Positions 37,071 to 46,871 of a stretch of 64,000 nucleotides of DNA are shown piece after piece. Position numbers and translations under genes: made by a program. Within the stretch, counting starts at the first letter, position 1. Every line of letters starts with the position of its first letter. Source of the stretch: Cohnella kolymensis (GTDB lineage: Bacteria > Bacillota > Bacilli > Paenibacillales > Paenibacillaceae); the NCBI RefSeq assembly GCF_000829465.1, contig NZ_JXAL01000016.1, forward strand, positions 186,001 through 250,000. Reading direction: 5' to 3'. The notes under the pieces are model-generated. The model had not been told where the DNA came from. It was given only the letters and a program-made list of their open reading frames with translations, and did no database searches.

Positions 37071-38150
37071 ATGGCTGAAGTTAAAAAAATTGCCGTGATC
37101 GCAGGCGACGGGATTGGTCCTGAAGTCGTTGCGGAAGCGGAAAAAGTATTGAAACGTACGGAAGAATTGTTCGGCTATCAGTTTGAGCTGGAGCGCGGCT
37201 TGTTCGGCGGAATCGCGATTGATGAGAGAGGAACTCCGCTTCCGGACGATACCCTGGAGATGTGCCGCAGAGCGGACGCCGTTCTGCTTGGCGCTGTAGG
37301 CGGCCCTAAGTGGGACAACAATCCGAAGGAATTGCGTCCGGAGACAGGGCTGTTAGGGATTCGCAAGGCGCTCGGGCTGTTCTCCAACATTCGTCCGGCG
37401 GTCGTGTTCGACTGTCTCAAGGATGCCTCCACCCTGAAGCCTGAAGTTCTCGAAGGCACGGATCTGATCGTGATTCGGGAATTAACGGGCGGGATCTACT
37501 TCGGAGATAAATTCCGCCGCGATTCCGAGAACGGCCGGGAAGCCGTCGACACTTGCGTGTACAACGAAACGGAAATCGAGCGCATCGTGCATCAAGGGTT
37601 TGAAGTTGCACAAAAGCGCCGTAAAAAATTGGCTTCCGTCGATAAAGCGAACGTATTGGAAACTTCAAGGCTGTGGCGGGAAACCGTTAACCGGATTGCC
37701 CCGGAATATCCCGATGTCGAAGTGGAGCATGTGCTGGTCGATAACTGTGCCATGCAGCTTCTCCGCCGTCCGTCGAGCTTTGATGTTATCGTAACGGAGA
37801 ATATGTTCGGAGATATCCTCAGTGATGAAGCGGCAATGCTCACCGGATCCATCGGAATGCTGTCATCCGCTTCGCTCGGTGAAGGAAGCTTCGGGCTGTA
37901 CGAGCCGGTTCATGGCTCCGCACCGGACATTGCAGGTCAGGGGATCGCAAACCCGATTGCAACGATTTTGTCGGTAGCGTTGATGTTCCGCCTCACTCTG
38001 GGCTATGAAGAAGCGGCGGATGTGATCGAGCGTGCCGTCAAAAACGTGCTGGATGCCGGACATCGCACCGGAGACATCGCGGTAGACAAGAGTAAAGCGA
38101 TTGGCACGACGGCAATGGGCGATCTAATTGTGGCAGCAATGTTACGATAA
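37071..38150 (+). CDS. leuB: 3-isopropylmalate dehydrogenase
   Basis: 359 residues. It oxidatively decarboxylates 3-isopropylmalate in leucine synthesis. Visible are [13 protein letters not shown], the [15 protein letters not shown] substrate loop, VDNCAMQL, the metal/NAD segment [18 protein letters not shown] and [19 protein letters not shown] lies 11 nt before ATG 37071. leuC and leuD are not in this window, and a terminator separates it from the aminotransferase gene. Confidence 0.95.
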   Translation: MAEVKKIAVIAGDGIGPEVVAEAEKVLKRTEELFGYQFELERGLFGGIAIDERGTPLPDDTLEMCRRADAVLLGAVGGPKWDNNPKELRPETGLLGIRKALGLFSNIRPAVVFDCLKDASTLKPEVLEGTDLIVIRELTGGIYFGDKFRRDSENGREAVDTCVYNETEIERIVHQGFEVAQKRRKKLASVDKANVLETSRLWRETVNRIAPEYPDVEVEHVLVDNCAMQLLRRPSSFDVIVTENMFGDILSDEAAMLTGSIGMLSSASLGEGSFGLYEPVHGSAPDIAGQGIANPIATILSVALMFRLTLGYEEAADVIERAVKNVLDAGHRTGDIAVDKSKAIGTTAMGDLIVAAMLR

Positions 38151-38160
38151 AAACCTTTAT

Positions 38161-38175
38161 TTATAACGATTCTAA
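38161..38175 (+). promoter_or_regulatory. PerR/Fur-like box upstream of the peroxiredoxin gene
   Basis: TTATAACGATTCTAA matches the PerR consensus TTATAATNATTATAA at 12 of 14 defined positions. It lies 20 bp before the -35 hexamer. Confidence 0.5.
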
Positions 38176-38194
38176 AAAAAGAATTGCTATCGTC

Positions 38195-38223
38195 TTGACT
38201 AGCCTGTCCTCGAATGGTACCAT
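38195..38223 (+). promoter_or_regulatory. Promoter of the peroxiredoxin gene
   Basis: TTGACT (38195-38200), 17-bp spacer, TACCAT (38218-38223). Confidence 0.6.
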
Positions 38224-38285
38224 TTTTTAAGTGAACATTATGGTACCGGCTGCAGAGGCCGGACTGACAGGAGGGTATTACAAAG

Positions 38286-38834
38286 ATGGCAGAACGTATG
38301 GTTGGACGTCCCGCACCGGACTTCACGATGGAGACTGCGCTGGGCAACGGTCAGGACTTCGGAAACGTATCTTTGGCAGATTATCGCGGCAAATGGCTCG
38401 TATTTTTCTTCTACCCGCTCGACTTCACTTTCGTATGTCCGACGGAAATCACTGCGCTTTCCGAAGCGTATGATGAGTTCAAGAAAATGGATGCGGAAGT
38501 TCTCGGCGTCAGCGTAGACAGCAAACACAGCCACCGCGCTTGGATTAATACACCTAGAAACGACAACGGCCTCGGCCAATTGAACTTCCCGCTTGCTTCG
38601 GATATTACGAAACAAGTTGCACGCGATTATGGTGTTCTGATTGAAGAAGAAGGCGTCGCTTTGCGCGGTCTGTTCATTATCAGCCCTGAAGGTGAATTGA
38701 AATATCAAGTGGTTAACCACAACGATATCGGCCGCAGCGTAGAGGAAACTGTCCGTGTACTTTCCGCTCTGCAATCCGGCGGATTGTGCCCGATGAACTG
38801 GAAAGCTGGAGACAAGAACCTCGTCGCGAAATAA
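38286..38834 (+). CDS. Typical 2-Cys peroxiredoxin (AhpC/TSA family)
   Basis: 182 residues. The peroxidatic Cys51 is in FTFVCPTE and the resolving Cys168 in GGLCPMNW, so it is a typical 2-Cys thiol peroxidase that reduces hydrogen peroxide and organic peroxides. It resembles B. subtilis YkuU more than AhpC with AhpF, since no ahpF is adjacent. AGGAGG precedes ATG 38286. A PerR-like box and a promoter lie upstream, fitting oxidative-stress control. Confidence 0.92.
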   Translation: MAERMVGRPAPDFTMETALGNGQDFGNVSLADYRGKWLVFFFYPLDFTFVCPTEITALSEAYDEFKKMDAEVLGVSVDSKHSHRAWINTPRNDNGLGQLNFPLASDITKQVARDYGVLIEEEGVALRGLFIISPEGELKYQVVNHNDIGRSVEETVRVLSALQSGGLCPMNWKAGDKNLVAK

Positions 38835-38856
38835 TCAAATCGGACAAGCCTATAAC

Positions 38857-38897
38857 ACGCTCCCCGGAACCATCTTCCGGGGAGCGCTGTTTTTTTC
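38857..38897 (+). terminator. Terminator after the peroxiredoxin gene
   Basis: GCTCCCCGGA pairs with TTCCGGGGAGC, then GCTGTTTTTTT. Confidence 0.9.
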
Positions 38898-39007
38898 TTA
38901 AAAAATTGTAACTTTTTTGGGTATCGGTCGGCGGCAGGAATTGTGTTTGTGAGTAGAGAATATAGTGTGTAGAATTAAAGGCGCACCACTGAAGGAGGGG
39001 AAGAGCG

Positions 39008-39433
39008 ATGAGCTTCTGCTGCGGAGCCAGCATGATTGGGACGAAAGGCACGTTGAAACATTATCGGACACGGATTCATAACGTGCCCATTATGTTTTGT
39101 CCCGTTTGTCACAGAGTCGAGGTCCACTATCTGGTTGAGAACGAATACGAAATATTGGCCGAGTATGCGCATGGCGACGGAGCGTCTGAAGTCGACTTCC
39201 ACGACTATGTGGATGAGTCGGACAAAGCCCTCCATGAGAATTGCGTGAACAATGAAGATGAAGATCCGATGGTTATCGTACAGAGCCAAATCGATCTTTC
39301 ACTTGACTTGCTCTCCTTTGCGAAGCAAATCGAAGACGCCGAATGGCAGCAGCAGCTCAAGAAACGCCTTGGGGTACTGAGTCAAAGGCGCCACAAGCTG
39401 CGTATGAAGAAAACGTCCGGGGGCGCAATCTGA
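39008..39433 (+). CDS. YgiT-type zinc-finger domain protein
   Basis: 141 residues. The N-terminal 45 residues carry CC near the start and CPVC at about 31-34, with the YgiT-type layout before VEVHYLVENEYE. The remainder is acidic and then basic helical. YgiT-type fingers occur in MqsA antitoxins and stand-alone proteins; no toxin or HTH partner is seen here. GAAGGAGGGG precedes ATG 39008. It lies directly upstream of the sigI-rsgI unit. Confidence 0.65.
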   Translation: MSFCCGASMIGTKGTLKHYRTRIHNVPIMFCPVCHRVEVHYLVENEYEILAEYAHGDGASEVDFHDYVDESDKALHENCVNNEDEDPMVIVQSQIDLSLDLLSFAKQIEDAEWQQQLKKRLGVLSQRRHKLRMKKTSGGAI

Positions 39434-39531
39434 CTTGCTTCATACCGTCCTATCCGAATCGGTTAATACGAGGACTGCCCCTCAAGCAGATCACAGTCTG
39501 CCAGGGTCAGTCCCTTTATATTTTCAGGGAT

Positions 39532-39560
39532 ACCCCCTCAAATCATCGGGGCGTTCCGAA
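39532..39560 (+). promoter_or_regulatory. Candidate SigI-dependent autoregulatory promoter
   Basis: ACCCCC (39532-39537) and CGAA (39557-39560), 19 bp apart, resemble the SigI promoter elements described in Bacillus and Clostridium. They sit 23 bp before the sigI start codon. Confidence 0.55.
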
Positions 39561-39583
39561 TTTTATGAACGTGGGGTGAGCGG

Positions 39584-40381
39584 GTGCTGCTCGTACTATG
39601 GAAAAAATGGCTGAACGCGCCGGATAACGCTGCTCGCGCTTCTATAGAAGAAACGCCGGAACAATGGGTGGAAAACATCCAGGACGGTGACAGTGAGCTT
39701 CGCAACCAGCTGATTCAGAAGTATCATCCATACATATTGAAGACAACAAGCCGATTTTTCCGCCGGTATATCGATCCGCAGCGTGATGACGAATTCAGTG
39801 TTGCATTGTCGGCTTTCGATGAGGCCATCTCCCGGTATTCCCCGGAGGGCGGGCGGTTGTTTTTGGGTTTTGCGGAAACGGTCATGAGGCGCAGGCTTAT
39901 CGATTATGTGCGGCAAGAAAAGAAACATGCGGCTTCGGTCCCTTACAGCGCATTCGATACCGAAAGTGATGACGGCGCCCCCATGAACCGAATTGAAGTC
40001 ACTCAGGCGCTTGAAGTCTACAATCAGGAGTTGACGGCGGACGAACGAAGAATGGAGATCCTGTCGCTGACGGAAGAGTTGGCCGTATTCGGCATAACAT
40101 TCGCTGATCTGGCGGATCATTCTCCGCGGCATCAGGACTCACGCCGCACGCTTCTGTCAATGGGCAAACGTCTTGCTCTTAACGATAAGTTATTTCATAC
40201 GCTGCGCGATAAAAGGCAGCTTCCCATTAAAGAACTATGCGAGAACGAAACGGTGTCAAGGAAAACGATAGAACGGCACCGGAAGTATTTGATCGCCATT
40301 TCACTCATAGTTCATGGAGTTTACCCGTATTTGCAGGAGTATATCGGGCTGGATGGATTAGGGAAGGAGGAGTCGCTATGA
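39584..40381 (+). CDS. sigI: RNA polymerase sigma factor SigI
   Basis: 265 residues. The SigI family is recognisable from NQLIQKYHPYILKTTSRFFRRYID and the DDEFSVALSAFDEAISRYS segment in region 2, with a C-terminal HTH-like ETVSRKTIERHRKYLIA. SigI responds to heat or cell-envelope and carbohydrate signals via RsgI. Start is GTG 39584 after GGGGTGAG. The last four bases overlap rsgI. Confidence 0.93.
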   Translation: MLLVLWKKWLNAPDNAARASIEETPEQWVENIQDGDSELRNQLIQKYHPYILKTTSRFFRRYIDPQRDDEFSVALSAFDEAISRYSPEGGRLFLGFAETVMRRRLIDYVRQEKKHAASVPYSAFDTESDDGAPMNRIEVTQALEVYNQELTADERRMEILSLTEELAVFGITFADLADHSPRHQDSRRTLLSMGKRLALNDKLFHTLRDKRQLPIKELCENETVSRKTIERHRKYLIAISLIVHGVYPYLQEYIGLDGLGKEESL

Positions 40382-41610
40382 ACCGGGGAACCGTAATGGA
40401 ACTCGGCAGGAAGAACACGGTAGTGCTTACGCCGGATGGACAATTTGTGCATATAAGAAAAGAAACGCATCATCGGATCGGTACAGAGACTGCCTTTTCC
40501 ACCGAAGCGCATTTGCGCATGGGCAGGCATTGGATCGCTTCAGGATTGTCGGCAGCCGCACTGCTTCTTCTTTTTCTCGGATTGTGGACCTTCTGGACTC
40601 CTCCCGTCGTCGCCTATGTCACTATGGATATTAACCCGAGCGTAGAATTGGGGCTGGATGCGAAAGAGCGCGTGCGAGAAGTCAGGGCCGTTAATGACGA
40701 TGCGGACTTTATTGTTGAAGGTCTGAGTTATCGCGGTCGTGATCTAGAGTCTGTCATGGCCGAGATTGCGAAGAAACTGGTTGCCAAGAACCTGTTGACG
40801 ATGACCGACGGACAGATCGTCATCGCAAGTGTGCCGGTGAAAGCTTTGGATGCCGGCTGGGAAACAGAAGTGACGTACAAAATGAAGCAAGTCCTTCTTG
40901 AGGCAGCAGGGCAGGGCAATGTGCAAGCCGCTCAGAGCCTTCACATCACCACCGTTTCACTGCCGGCCGAAGTGCGTGAAGAAGCGGAAGCTAACGGGGT
41001 CTCATCCGGCAAAATGGCTTTCTGGCTCATTGCCGACAGCCAAGGGCATGAACTCTCCATTGATACGTTAAAAAGCGAATCGCTCAAGAACATTGCGGCA
41101 TCTTGGGGTAAAGTAGATGAAATCATGAGCGATCATGAACAGAGTAAAGAGACCAAACATGCATGGAAGAAGCTTCTCAAGCAAGCTAAAAAGAATAAAA
41201 AACTGACGGCCGAATCCGAGCGGAACTCTCCGGCACCCAGCGGTGAAGAAGAAACCGTGGAACCGACACCGTCAGAAAAACCGGATGCCTCCGACAAACC
41301 GCAAGGATCGGATAAACCGAAACAAGCGGGCGAAGGGGAAGATGGCAAGAAATCCGGAGATATCGATAAACCCGGGCGCTCCGGACAGGACAAGCCTAAG
41401 GATCGACAAGGTAATGACGATGACAAAGATGATGAGGATAAAGTAGACGACGGAAAGCAAGACAAAGTTCGCGACAAAGACGGCAAAGTGAAAACAGACG
41501 ACCGTAAAAAGTCGGATGCCGCTCAGAAATGGCAAACCAAACGAGACCAAAATTCCGGGAAAAACGACGATCCTGATCATGATGACGACGACAGAGACAC
41601 CGATGAATAA
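40378..41610 (+). CDS. rsgI: Anti-sigma-I factor RsgI
   Basis: 410 residues. An N-terminal cytosolic RsgI domain (about 1-50) holds SigI. A single helix (about 60-77) is followed by the conserved periplasmic-side YVTMDINPSVELGL, whose Asn-Pro is the reported self-cleavage site in RsgI proteins. The last about 130 residues are a low-complexity Lys/Asp/Glu/Pro tail, likely spanning or touching the wall, with no carbohydrate-binding domain. It starts at ATG 40378 (AAGGAGG upstream), overlapping sigI, so both are coupled. Confidence 0.93.
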   Translation: MNRGTVMELGRKNTVVLTPDGQFVHIRKETHHRIGTETAFSTEAHLRMGRHWIASGLSAAALLLLFLGLWTFWTPPVVAYVTMDINPSVELGLDAKERVREVRAVNDDADFIVEGLSYRGRDLESVMAEIAKKLVAKNLLTMTDGQIVIASVPVKALDAGWETEVTYKMKQVLLEAAGQGNVQAAQSLHITTVSLPAEVREEAEANGVSSGKMAFWLIADSQGHELSIDTLKSESLKNIAASWGKVDEIMSDHEQSKETKHAWKKLLKQAKKNKKLTAESERNSPAPSGEEETVEPTPSEKPDASDKPQGSDKPKQAGEGEDGKKSGDIDKPGRSGQDKPKDRQGNDDDKDDEDKVDDGKQDKVRDKDGKVKTDDRKKSDAAQKWQTKRDQNSGKNDDPDHDDDDRDTDE

Positions 41611-41670
41611 GAAAGATTTGAAAAGGTTCTGCTTTCGACAACAGCTGTTATCTATCGACAACATCTCCCG

Positions 41671-41700
41671 TTGACAGGTTTGCCGCGCAATGACTATGAT
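41671..41700 (+). promoter_or_regulatory. Promoter of the second histidine kinase gene
   Basis: TTGACA (41671-41676), 18-bp spacer, TATGAT (41695-41700). Confidence 0.7.
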
Positions 41701-41751
41701 TAACTTGGCTTTTTGTCATTGCATGGCATCTCTGTAGGAGGGGCGTGTCGT

Positions 41752-43131
41752 ATGGATGGGTGGAGAGCACAGTATTTTCCGATTCTTGCCGATTTTGTCC
41801 GTAACAGCGGTCAATCGGGTCGTCTTGAGACCGAACCGCTGCGACAGCAGCTAAGCGGAGTGCCGATCGACGACATCCTGGAACATCACGAAGAGAGTGT
41901 TAAATTCCTACTCTCCTATGCGGATTCTGAAGACCGGATGACGTTCGTTCATCGGTCTCTTTTGTTTATTACGGAGCTTCTTTTAGCGCTGCGCTTGCCT
42001 GAAGCTGCGGCGGCGAGCGATGGCATGTATGCGGAACATTTGCTCAAAGTGATCCATACGCCGCCGATCGAGGAAGAACGCCCGAACAAATTTGAAACCG
42101 TTCTCCAACATATGGACAGCGGAGTTGCCTTGTTCGACGGGGCAGGTAATTTGCGGTTTTTGAACGTCCAAATGTCACGCATGCTGCAAGCACCCCGCAA
42201 ATCGCTCATCGGCAGTACGCTGTTTCAGCTGTTTTTCCATAGGAATCTTCGGCTTCCGATCCGGAGAATGTTTCTGCGCATGTATAAAGAAATGACGCTT
42301 TACCGCCGGTTTCACGGGGAATTTCAGGATGTGAACGGCCGATGCCTTCTTGTCAGCATCTCGAAGATGGAAGAACTGGATGGAGATTACCTGGTCAGCG
42401 TCAAGGACGTTTCGGAGTACAAGCAAATCGAGCAAAGCGCTCTTCAGAACGACAAGCTCGCGATGCTCGGTAAAATTGCCGCGGCCATCGCGCATGAAAT
42501 CCGCAATCCGCTTACTTCCATTAGAGGATTTATTCAACTGCTGAATCCGTTCCTCAAGGAAGTCGGCAAGGAGGAATACGGACGGATTATCCTTTCCGAA
42601 ATCGACCGGGCTAACGACATCATTTTCGAGTTTCTTAATTCCTCGAAGCCTTCGGATCCGATGAAACAGAAAGTCGTGGTCGGCATGCTTCTCAAGGAAA
42701 CTATCATGTTGTCGGAAAGCGAGGCATTAATGAGAGGGTGCGAGCTTCATTGTGAAGTGTTTGACCCAGATCTCACGGTAGCCATTGATGTGAAACAGGT
42801 AAAACAAGTATTGCTCAATATCGTTAAAAATGCGTTGGATGCCATTTCAGAGGTTAAAGAAAAACGTAAGGGACGCATCGATATTTGTGCGCGGCGCGAG
42901 GGGAAATATGCGCTGATTTCAATTCGGGATAACGGTAAGGGCATGGAACGCGCCATTTTAAATAGATTGTTCGATCCGTTCTTCACGACCAAAGAAGCGG
43001 GAACAGGCTTGGGGCTCTCCGTCAGCTCCCGCATTATCTGCAATCACGGAGGGACGATTGAAGTGGACAGCACAGTGAATGAAGGCACGGAATTTATGAT
43101 CTATTTGCCTTTTGCGGAAGGAAAAGAGTAG
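41752..43131 (+). CDS. Cytosolic PAS sensor histidine kinase (sporulation-kinase-like)
   Basis: 459 residues with no membrane segment. An N-terminal helical domain (1-100) precedes a PAS domain (about 115-225), HisKA with phospho-His at about 248 in AIAHEIRNPLTSI, and a HATPase domain (NIVKNALDAI, DNGKGM, GTGLGLS). It is the second orphan kinase of the KinA-like type in this window. GGAGGGG precedes ATG 41752. No response regulator is adjacent, which fits a phosphorelay input kinase. Confidence 0.85.
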   Translation: MDGWRAQYFPILADFVRNSGQSGRLETEPLRQQLSGVPIDDILEHHEESVKFLLSYADSEDRMTFVHRSLLFITELLLALRLPEAAAASDGMYAEHLLKVIHTPPIEEERPNKFETVLQHMDSGVALFDGAGNLRFLNVQMSRMLQAPRKSLIGSTLFQLFFHRNLRLPIRRMFLRMYKEMTLYRRFHGEFQDVNGRCLLVSISKMEELDGDYLVSVKDVSEYKQIEQSALQNDKLAMLGKIAAAIAHEIRNPLTSIRGFIQLLNPFLKEVGKEEYGRIILSEIDRANDIIFEFLNSSKPSDPMKQKVVVGMLLKETIMLSESEALMRGCELHCEVFDPDLTVAIDVKQVKQVLLNIVKNALDAISEVKEKRKGRIDICARREGKYALISIRDNGKGMERAILNRLFDPFFTTKEAGTGLGLSVSSRIICNHGGTIEVDSTVNEGTEFMIYLPFAEGKE

Positions 43132-43176
43132 AATCGGGATAAATACACATCCGCATAAGGTGGGACCCATTCACTC

Positions 43177-44714
43177 ATGTTATGGAAAGCATGGCCGGTT
43201 AAATGGAAATCCGTCGCTTCCGGTGAACTGCAGGACAGTTCGGCCGATGTAATTATCGTGCTGGTCGATACCGGCATTAAGGACGGCAGCACAGCAATCT
43301 TGCATCCGGTATTGGATGAAGCGCTTCGCGACTTAGCGGGCCGCGGCGTTATTGAAGGGAAGCCGGCTGAGACGGCATTGTTGCCTACTTTGGGATTGCT
43401 CCCGCAGAAATACGCTTTATTCGCAGGCTGTGAAGCTGCGCCTTATACGTCCAAAGCTCTGCGCAATGCCGCAGGGAGCATCGGCAGTAAGCTGCTCGAG
43501 TTGAAGATCAGGACGGCGCACGTTATCGTACCTGCCGGATTATCGATGTCGATGGTCGAGAGGCAGTTATCGATTGCAGCTCCGCTTTCGTTGAAGGACT
43601 TTTGTTAAGCCTGTACCGCCGCGACACCCTGGAGAAATCCGGCCGCGTGCAAGCCGCACTCGAAGAAGTTGTCTTTGTTCTTGAAGATCAGCAATATATT
43701 GCGGATTGGAATCAAGGTGTGGAGCATGGCAGACAGGTGGCTGACGCAGTCTGTTACGCTCGGGAGCTGACGAACAAGCCGTCTAATCTGTTGACACCTC
43801 AGGTGTTGGCCGAGCAGGCCCAGTCATTATCGGACCAATACGGCTTTGAGTGCCGTATTTATAATGAGGAAGAAGCTGCCAAAGAGGAAATGGGCGGCTT
43901 GTTAGCCGTTGGCGGAGGCAGTATAAATCCGCCTCGAATGATTGTGATGCGTTATACGGGTGCGCCTGATTCCAAAGAAATTCTAGGCCTGGTGGGCAAA
44001 GGCATCACTTTCGACGCCGGCGGAATATCTCTGAAGCCGTCGCATGGCATGGAAGAGTTTATTTCAGACATGGGCGGCGCTGCGGCGGTATTCGGCGTTA
44101 TGAGAGGACTCGGCTCGTTAAAGCCGCCGATCAATGTCGCAGCCGTCGTTGCAGCTGCTGAAAATATGCCGTCCGGCAGCGCCTATAAGCCTGGCGATGT
44201 AATAACGACCTATAGCGGAAAAACCATCGAGGTGCTTAACACCGATGCCGAAGGGCGCATCGTTCTGGCGGATGCAATGACAACCGCGATTCGAGCCGGC
44301 GCTACACAGCTCGTGGATATCGCAACCTTGACGGGCGCGGTAATGCATGCGTTGGGCGATCTTACCACCGGCGCTTTTACGAACGAGGACGCTTTTCTGC
44401 AGAGCTTTATTCAAGCCGGGAACCGGGCGGGTGAGTACGTATGGCCGCTGCCTTTGCATCCTGAATACCGCAGCTTGATCAAAAGCGAAGTTGCCGATAT
44501 GAAAAACCACGGCGGACCTTGGGCAGGCGCGATTGCAGGCGCATTGCTGATCGGCGCGTTCGCGGAGGAACGTCCATGGATTCATCTCGATATCGGCGGA
44601 ACAACCTGGATGTGGAGCGATCGGGGATTCGAGAGCAAAGGCGGAACGGGTGTTATGGTCCGGACGCTGCTTGAATATATTCGATACGAAACGGAACATC
44701 GTAGAATGACATAA
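43177..44714 (+). pseudogene. pepA: Leucyl aminopeptidase (M17) gene with an apparent frameshift
   Basis: Two frames, 43177-43608 and 43602-44714, make one M17 aminopeptidase. The N-domain runs to ERQLSIAA. The catalytic domain begins EGLLLSLYRRD and contains VGKGITFDAGGISLKP, the NTDAEGRIVLADA metal motif and TLTGAVMHALG. The break is at about 43580-43590. One added base gives 512 residues, close to family size. For example GCT(G)CCGC would read AAAAFVEGLLLSLY. All metal ligands are encoded, so the peptidase is probably functional in the cell. Confidence 0.88.
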
Positions 44715-44742
44715 TTTTTTACACAACATGGGGGAACTTCGG

Positions 44743-46071
44743 ATGCTGAATTCATTTCTTCAAGGTTTCCGGCGGACGATGGGCATTCGCCAGATTGAGT
44801 CTGTGAACCGCAAAGGTTTACGCACTGCGTTAATTGAAGGAATACCTGCCAATATCATTGCGAACCTGCTTGGCGGACCGTTGCAGACGATTTACCTGAC
44901 TTATCTCGGTTTCACAGCGGTCCATATCGGGCTTGTGTTGGCAATTCCTCCATTTGCGATGCTCATTCAGATAGTTATTGCAATTGCCATGCAGAAGTGG
45001 CATAACCGTAAATTATTTTTGTCCTTTTTTGCCATTGCCCATCGGGCTTTATGGGTCTGTACAGGACTTATTCCGCTATTCTTCTCGCAAGATGCTTGGA
45101 TTCCCGTTTATATTGCTTTGTGGCTCGTTTCCTTTCTCGCTGCTCATTCCAGCGGGGTGATCTGGACGTCTTTAATGGCGGATCTCGTACCCAAATCAGT
45201 CAGGGGCAAATATTTCGGTATCCGCAACACGATACATTGGGCCGTCGTGTGCGTCACGCTGTTCGCCGGCGGTCAAATCATGGAGTGGCTTCCCGGGACA
45301 ACGGGGTTCATCATCCTGTTCTCAATCAGCGGGATCTGCGTCATTTGGAACGCATGGGAGCTGTCCCGCTATCCGAATCCACCGTTTCAGCCTTCGGACA
45401 GCGGTACGTCGTATCGAATGCTGTTTAGGCCGTTTTCGGACAAGCTTTTCTTGTCGTCCACTTTGTTCATCTCCGTATTTATCCTTGTGGAGAACGTCGT
45501 TATTCCGCTTTTCGCGTATGTCATGCTTGAAGTGATGAACCTCAGCACCACGATGGTTACGTTAATCGCAGTTCTGCAGAATTTGGTGATGATGGTCAGC
45601 TACTACTATTGGGGAATTCTAAACGGCAGATATTCTACGAACACTTTGCTTTTATGGACGTTTCCGATCATTGCCCTGTCCTGTGTCGTATGGGCCGGGA
45701 TGGTGATCCTGCCTGCTCTTCTGATTCTTGTGGTCGTTCATATCATGCTTGGTTTCGGTCTTGCCGGCTATAACCTGCTTGTATTCAATTTTCTTATCGG
45801 GGACTCTCCGAAATCGGAGCGTCCTATGTATATTGCCGTGTTCTCCGCATTCACCGGAATTGCCGGGTTTATCGGCCCGATTGCCGGAGGCTGGTTATAC
45901 GATCAGGCGGATACCGGTCCTCGCTGGCTGCAGACGTATGGGATGACTTCTATCGCCGGGGCGGCCATGCTGCTCTTAGCCCTTGGCATTGCTCCGTTTG
46001 TGTTCAGTCATCGGCGGGGGCATTCTAGAGTTAACATGAAGGTGAAGGAAGGGGCGAAACTTAAAGCATGA
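44743..46071 (+). CDS. Major facilitator superfamily transporter
   Basis: 442 residues, twelve predicted helices. MFS features include the loop after helix 2-3 and a GKYFGIRNTIHW segment mid-protein. GGGGGA precedes ATG 44743. It is 28 bp after pepA and overlaps the following molybdoenzyme gene by 4 bp, so the three may be cotranscribed. Substrate unknown. Confidence 0.85.
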   Translation: MLNSFLQGFRRTMGIRQIESVNRKGLRTALIEGIPANIIANLLGGPLQTIYLTYLGFTAVHIGLVLAIPPFAMLIQIVIAIAMQKWHNRKLFLSFFAIAHRALWVCTGLIPLFFSQDAWIPVYIALWLVSFLAAHSSGVIWTSLMADLVPKSVRGKYFGIRNTIHWAVVCVTLFAGGQIMEWLPGTTGFIILFSISGICVIWNAWELSRYPNPPFQPSDSGTSYRMLFRPFSDKLFLSSTLFISVFILVENVVIPLFAYVMLEVMNLSTTMVTLIAVLQNLVMMVSYYYWGILNGRYSTNTLLLWTFPIIALSCVVWAGMVILPALLILVVVHIMLGFGLAGYNLLVFNFLIGDSPKSERPMYIAVFSAFTGIAGFIGPIAGGWLYDQADTGPRWLQTYGMTSIAGAAMLLLALGIAPFVFSHRRGHSRVNMKVKEGAKLKA

Positions 46072-46658
46072 GTATAGACGATACAACGAAGCTGCAGGAA
46101 CGGGTGCCTCCGGGGCAAAGACTGACGGAGGGCTTCCCCGTGCTGCATCATGGGGACACAATTGAATATGGAGATTTGAGCAGGTGGGATTTCAGGGTAT
46201 TCGGTCTTGTCGAGGAACAGGTATTTCTATCTTACGATGAGTTCATGAGCCTTCCTCGCCGGGAGTACACTAACGATATCCATTGCGTTACGACTTGGTC
46301 CAAGCTGGACAATGTATGGGAAGGCGTGCCGGTCTCGGCCGTAATGGAACGTGTTAAACTGAAGCTCGAAGCTAAATATGTCATGCTGCACGCCGAACAA
46401 GGATGGACAACCAACCTGCCGCTGGAAGATTTTCTTCGCGATACGTCCTTTTTCGGGATCAAGCATAACGGAGAGCCGCTCACGCCGGAACATGGATTTC
46501 CCGTACGCATGGTTGTGCCGCACCTCTACTTCTGGAAAAGCGCGAAATGGCTCAGAGGAATCGAGTTCATGGCAAAGGACAAGCCCGGCTTCTGGGAGCG
46601 CAACGGCTACAGCATGTACGGCGACCCGTGGCTAAGCCAACGTTACGATTTTGATTAA
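46068..46658 (+). CDS. YuiH-like molybdopterin-dependent oxidoreductase (sulfite oxidase fold)
   Basis: 196 residues, the short cytoplasmic form. The conserved cofactor cysteine is in NDIHCVTTWSKLD, followed by GVPVSAVMERV, the GWTTNLPLEDFL segment and the FPVRMVVPHLYFWKSAKW signature. B. subtilis YuiH and the MsrP catalytic subunit share this domain. There is no Tat signal, so it acts in the cytosol. Its start overlaps the transporter stop (ATGA). Needs Mo-cofactor, for which moaB is in this window. Confidence 0.88.
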   Translation: MSIDDTTKLQERVPPGQRLTEGFPVLHHGDTIEYGDLSRWDFRVFGLVEEQVFLSYDEFMSLPRREYTNDIHCVTTWSKLDNVWEGVPVSAVMERVKLKLEAKYVMLHAEQGWTTNLPLEDFLRDTSFFGIKHNGEPLTPEHGFPVRMVVPHLYFWKSAKWLRGIEFMAKDKPGFWERNGYSMYGDPWLSQRYDFD

Positions 46659-46660
46659 AG

Positions 46661-46690
46661 TTAAAGGCGGCAATTAAGCCGCCTTATTTC
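46661..46690 (+). terminator. Terminator after the molybdoenzyme gene
   Basis: AAGGCGGC (46664-46671) pairs with GCCGCCTT (46678-46685), then ATTT. Confidence 0.8.
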
Positions 46691-46869
46691 GTTGTTATTG
46701 ATACGATTTTACAAGGCGTTCTGCGTCCTGGGCCGCCAATAGCTGGCCCTGTGGCATCCACAATAATTTCCTTAAACAAGGATTGAACAGCGAGCTTCTT
46801 GTGAGACATTTCGAAGTACTCCCAGTTCTTTTTCAAGTCCTTGGCGAAATTCACCACGTCAGAAACCAT
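46684..46869 (-). pseudogene. C-terminal fragment resembling a serine recombinase
   Basis: 61 residues, reverse strand. The pattern KNWEYFEMSHKKLAVQSLFKEIIV followed by a GGPGRRTPCKIVSI ending resembles the extreme C-terminus of large phage or transposon serine recombinases, where a helix is followed by a short beta segment. No ribosome binding site precedes ATG 46869 and the catalytic domain is absent. It is a relic whose 5' part was lost at about 46870. Confidence 0.45.
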
Positions 46870-46871
46870 TC

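Noticed and set aside
43577-43610. Two separate genes at the pepA locus
   Set aside because: The short overlap, missing ribosome binding site for the second frame and the perfect continuation of the M17 family favour one frameshifted gene.
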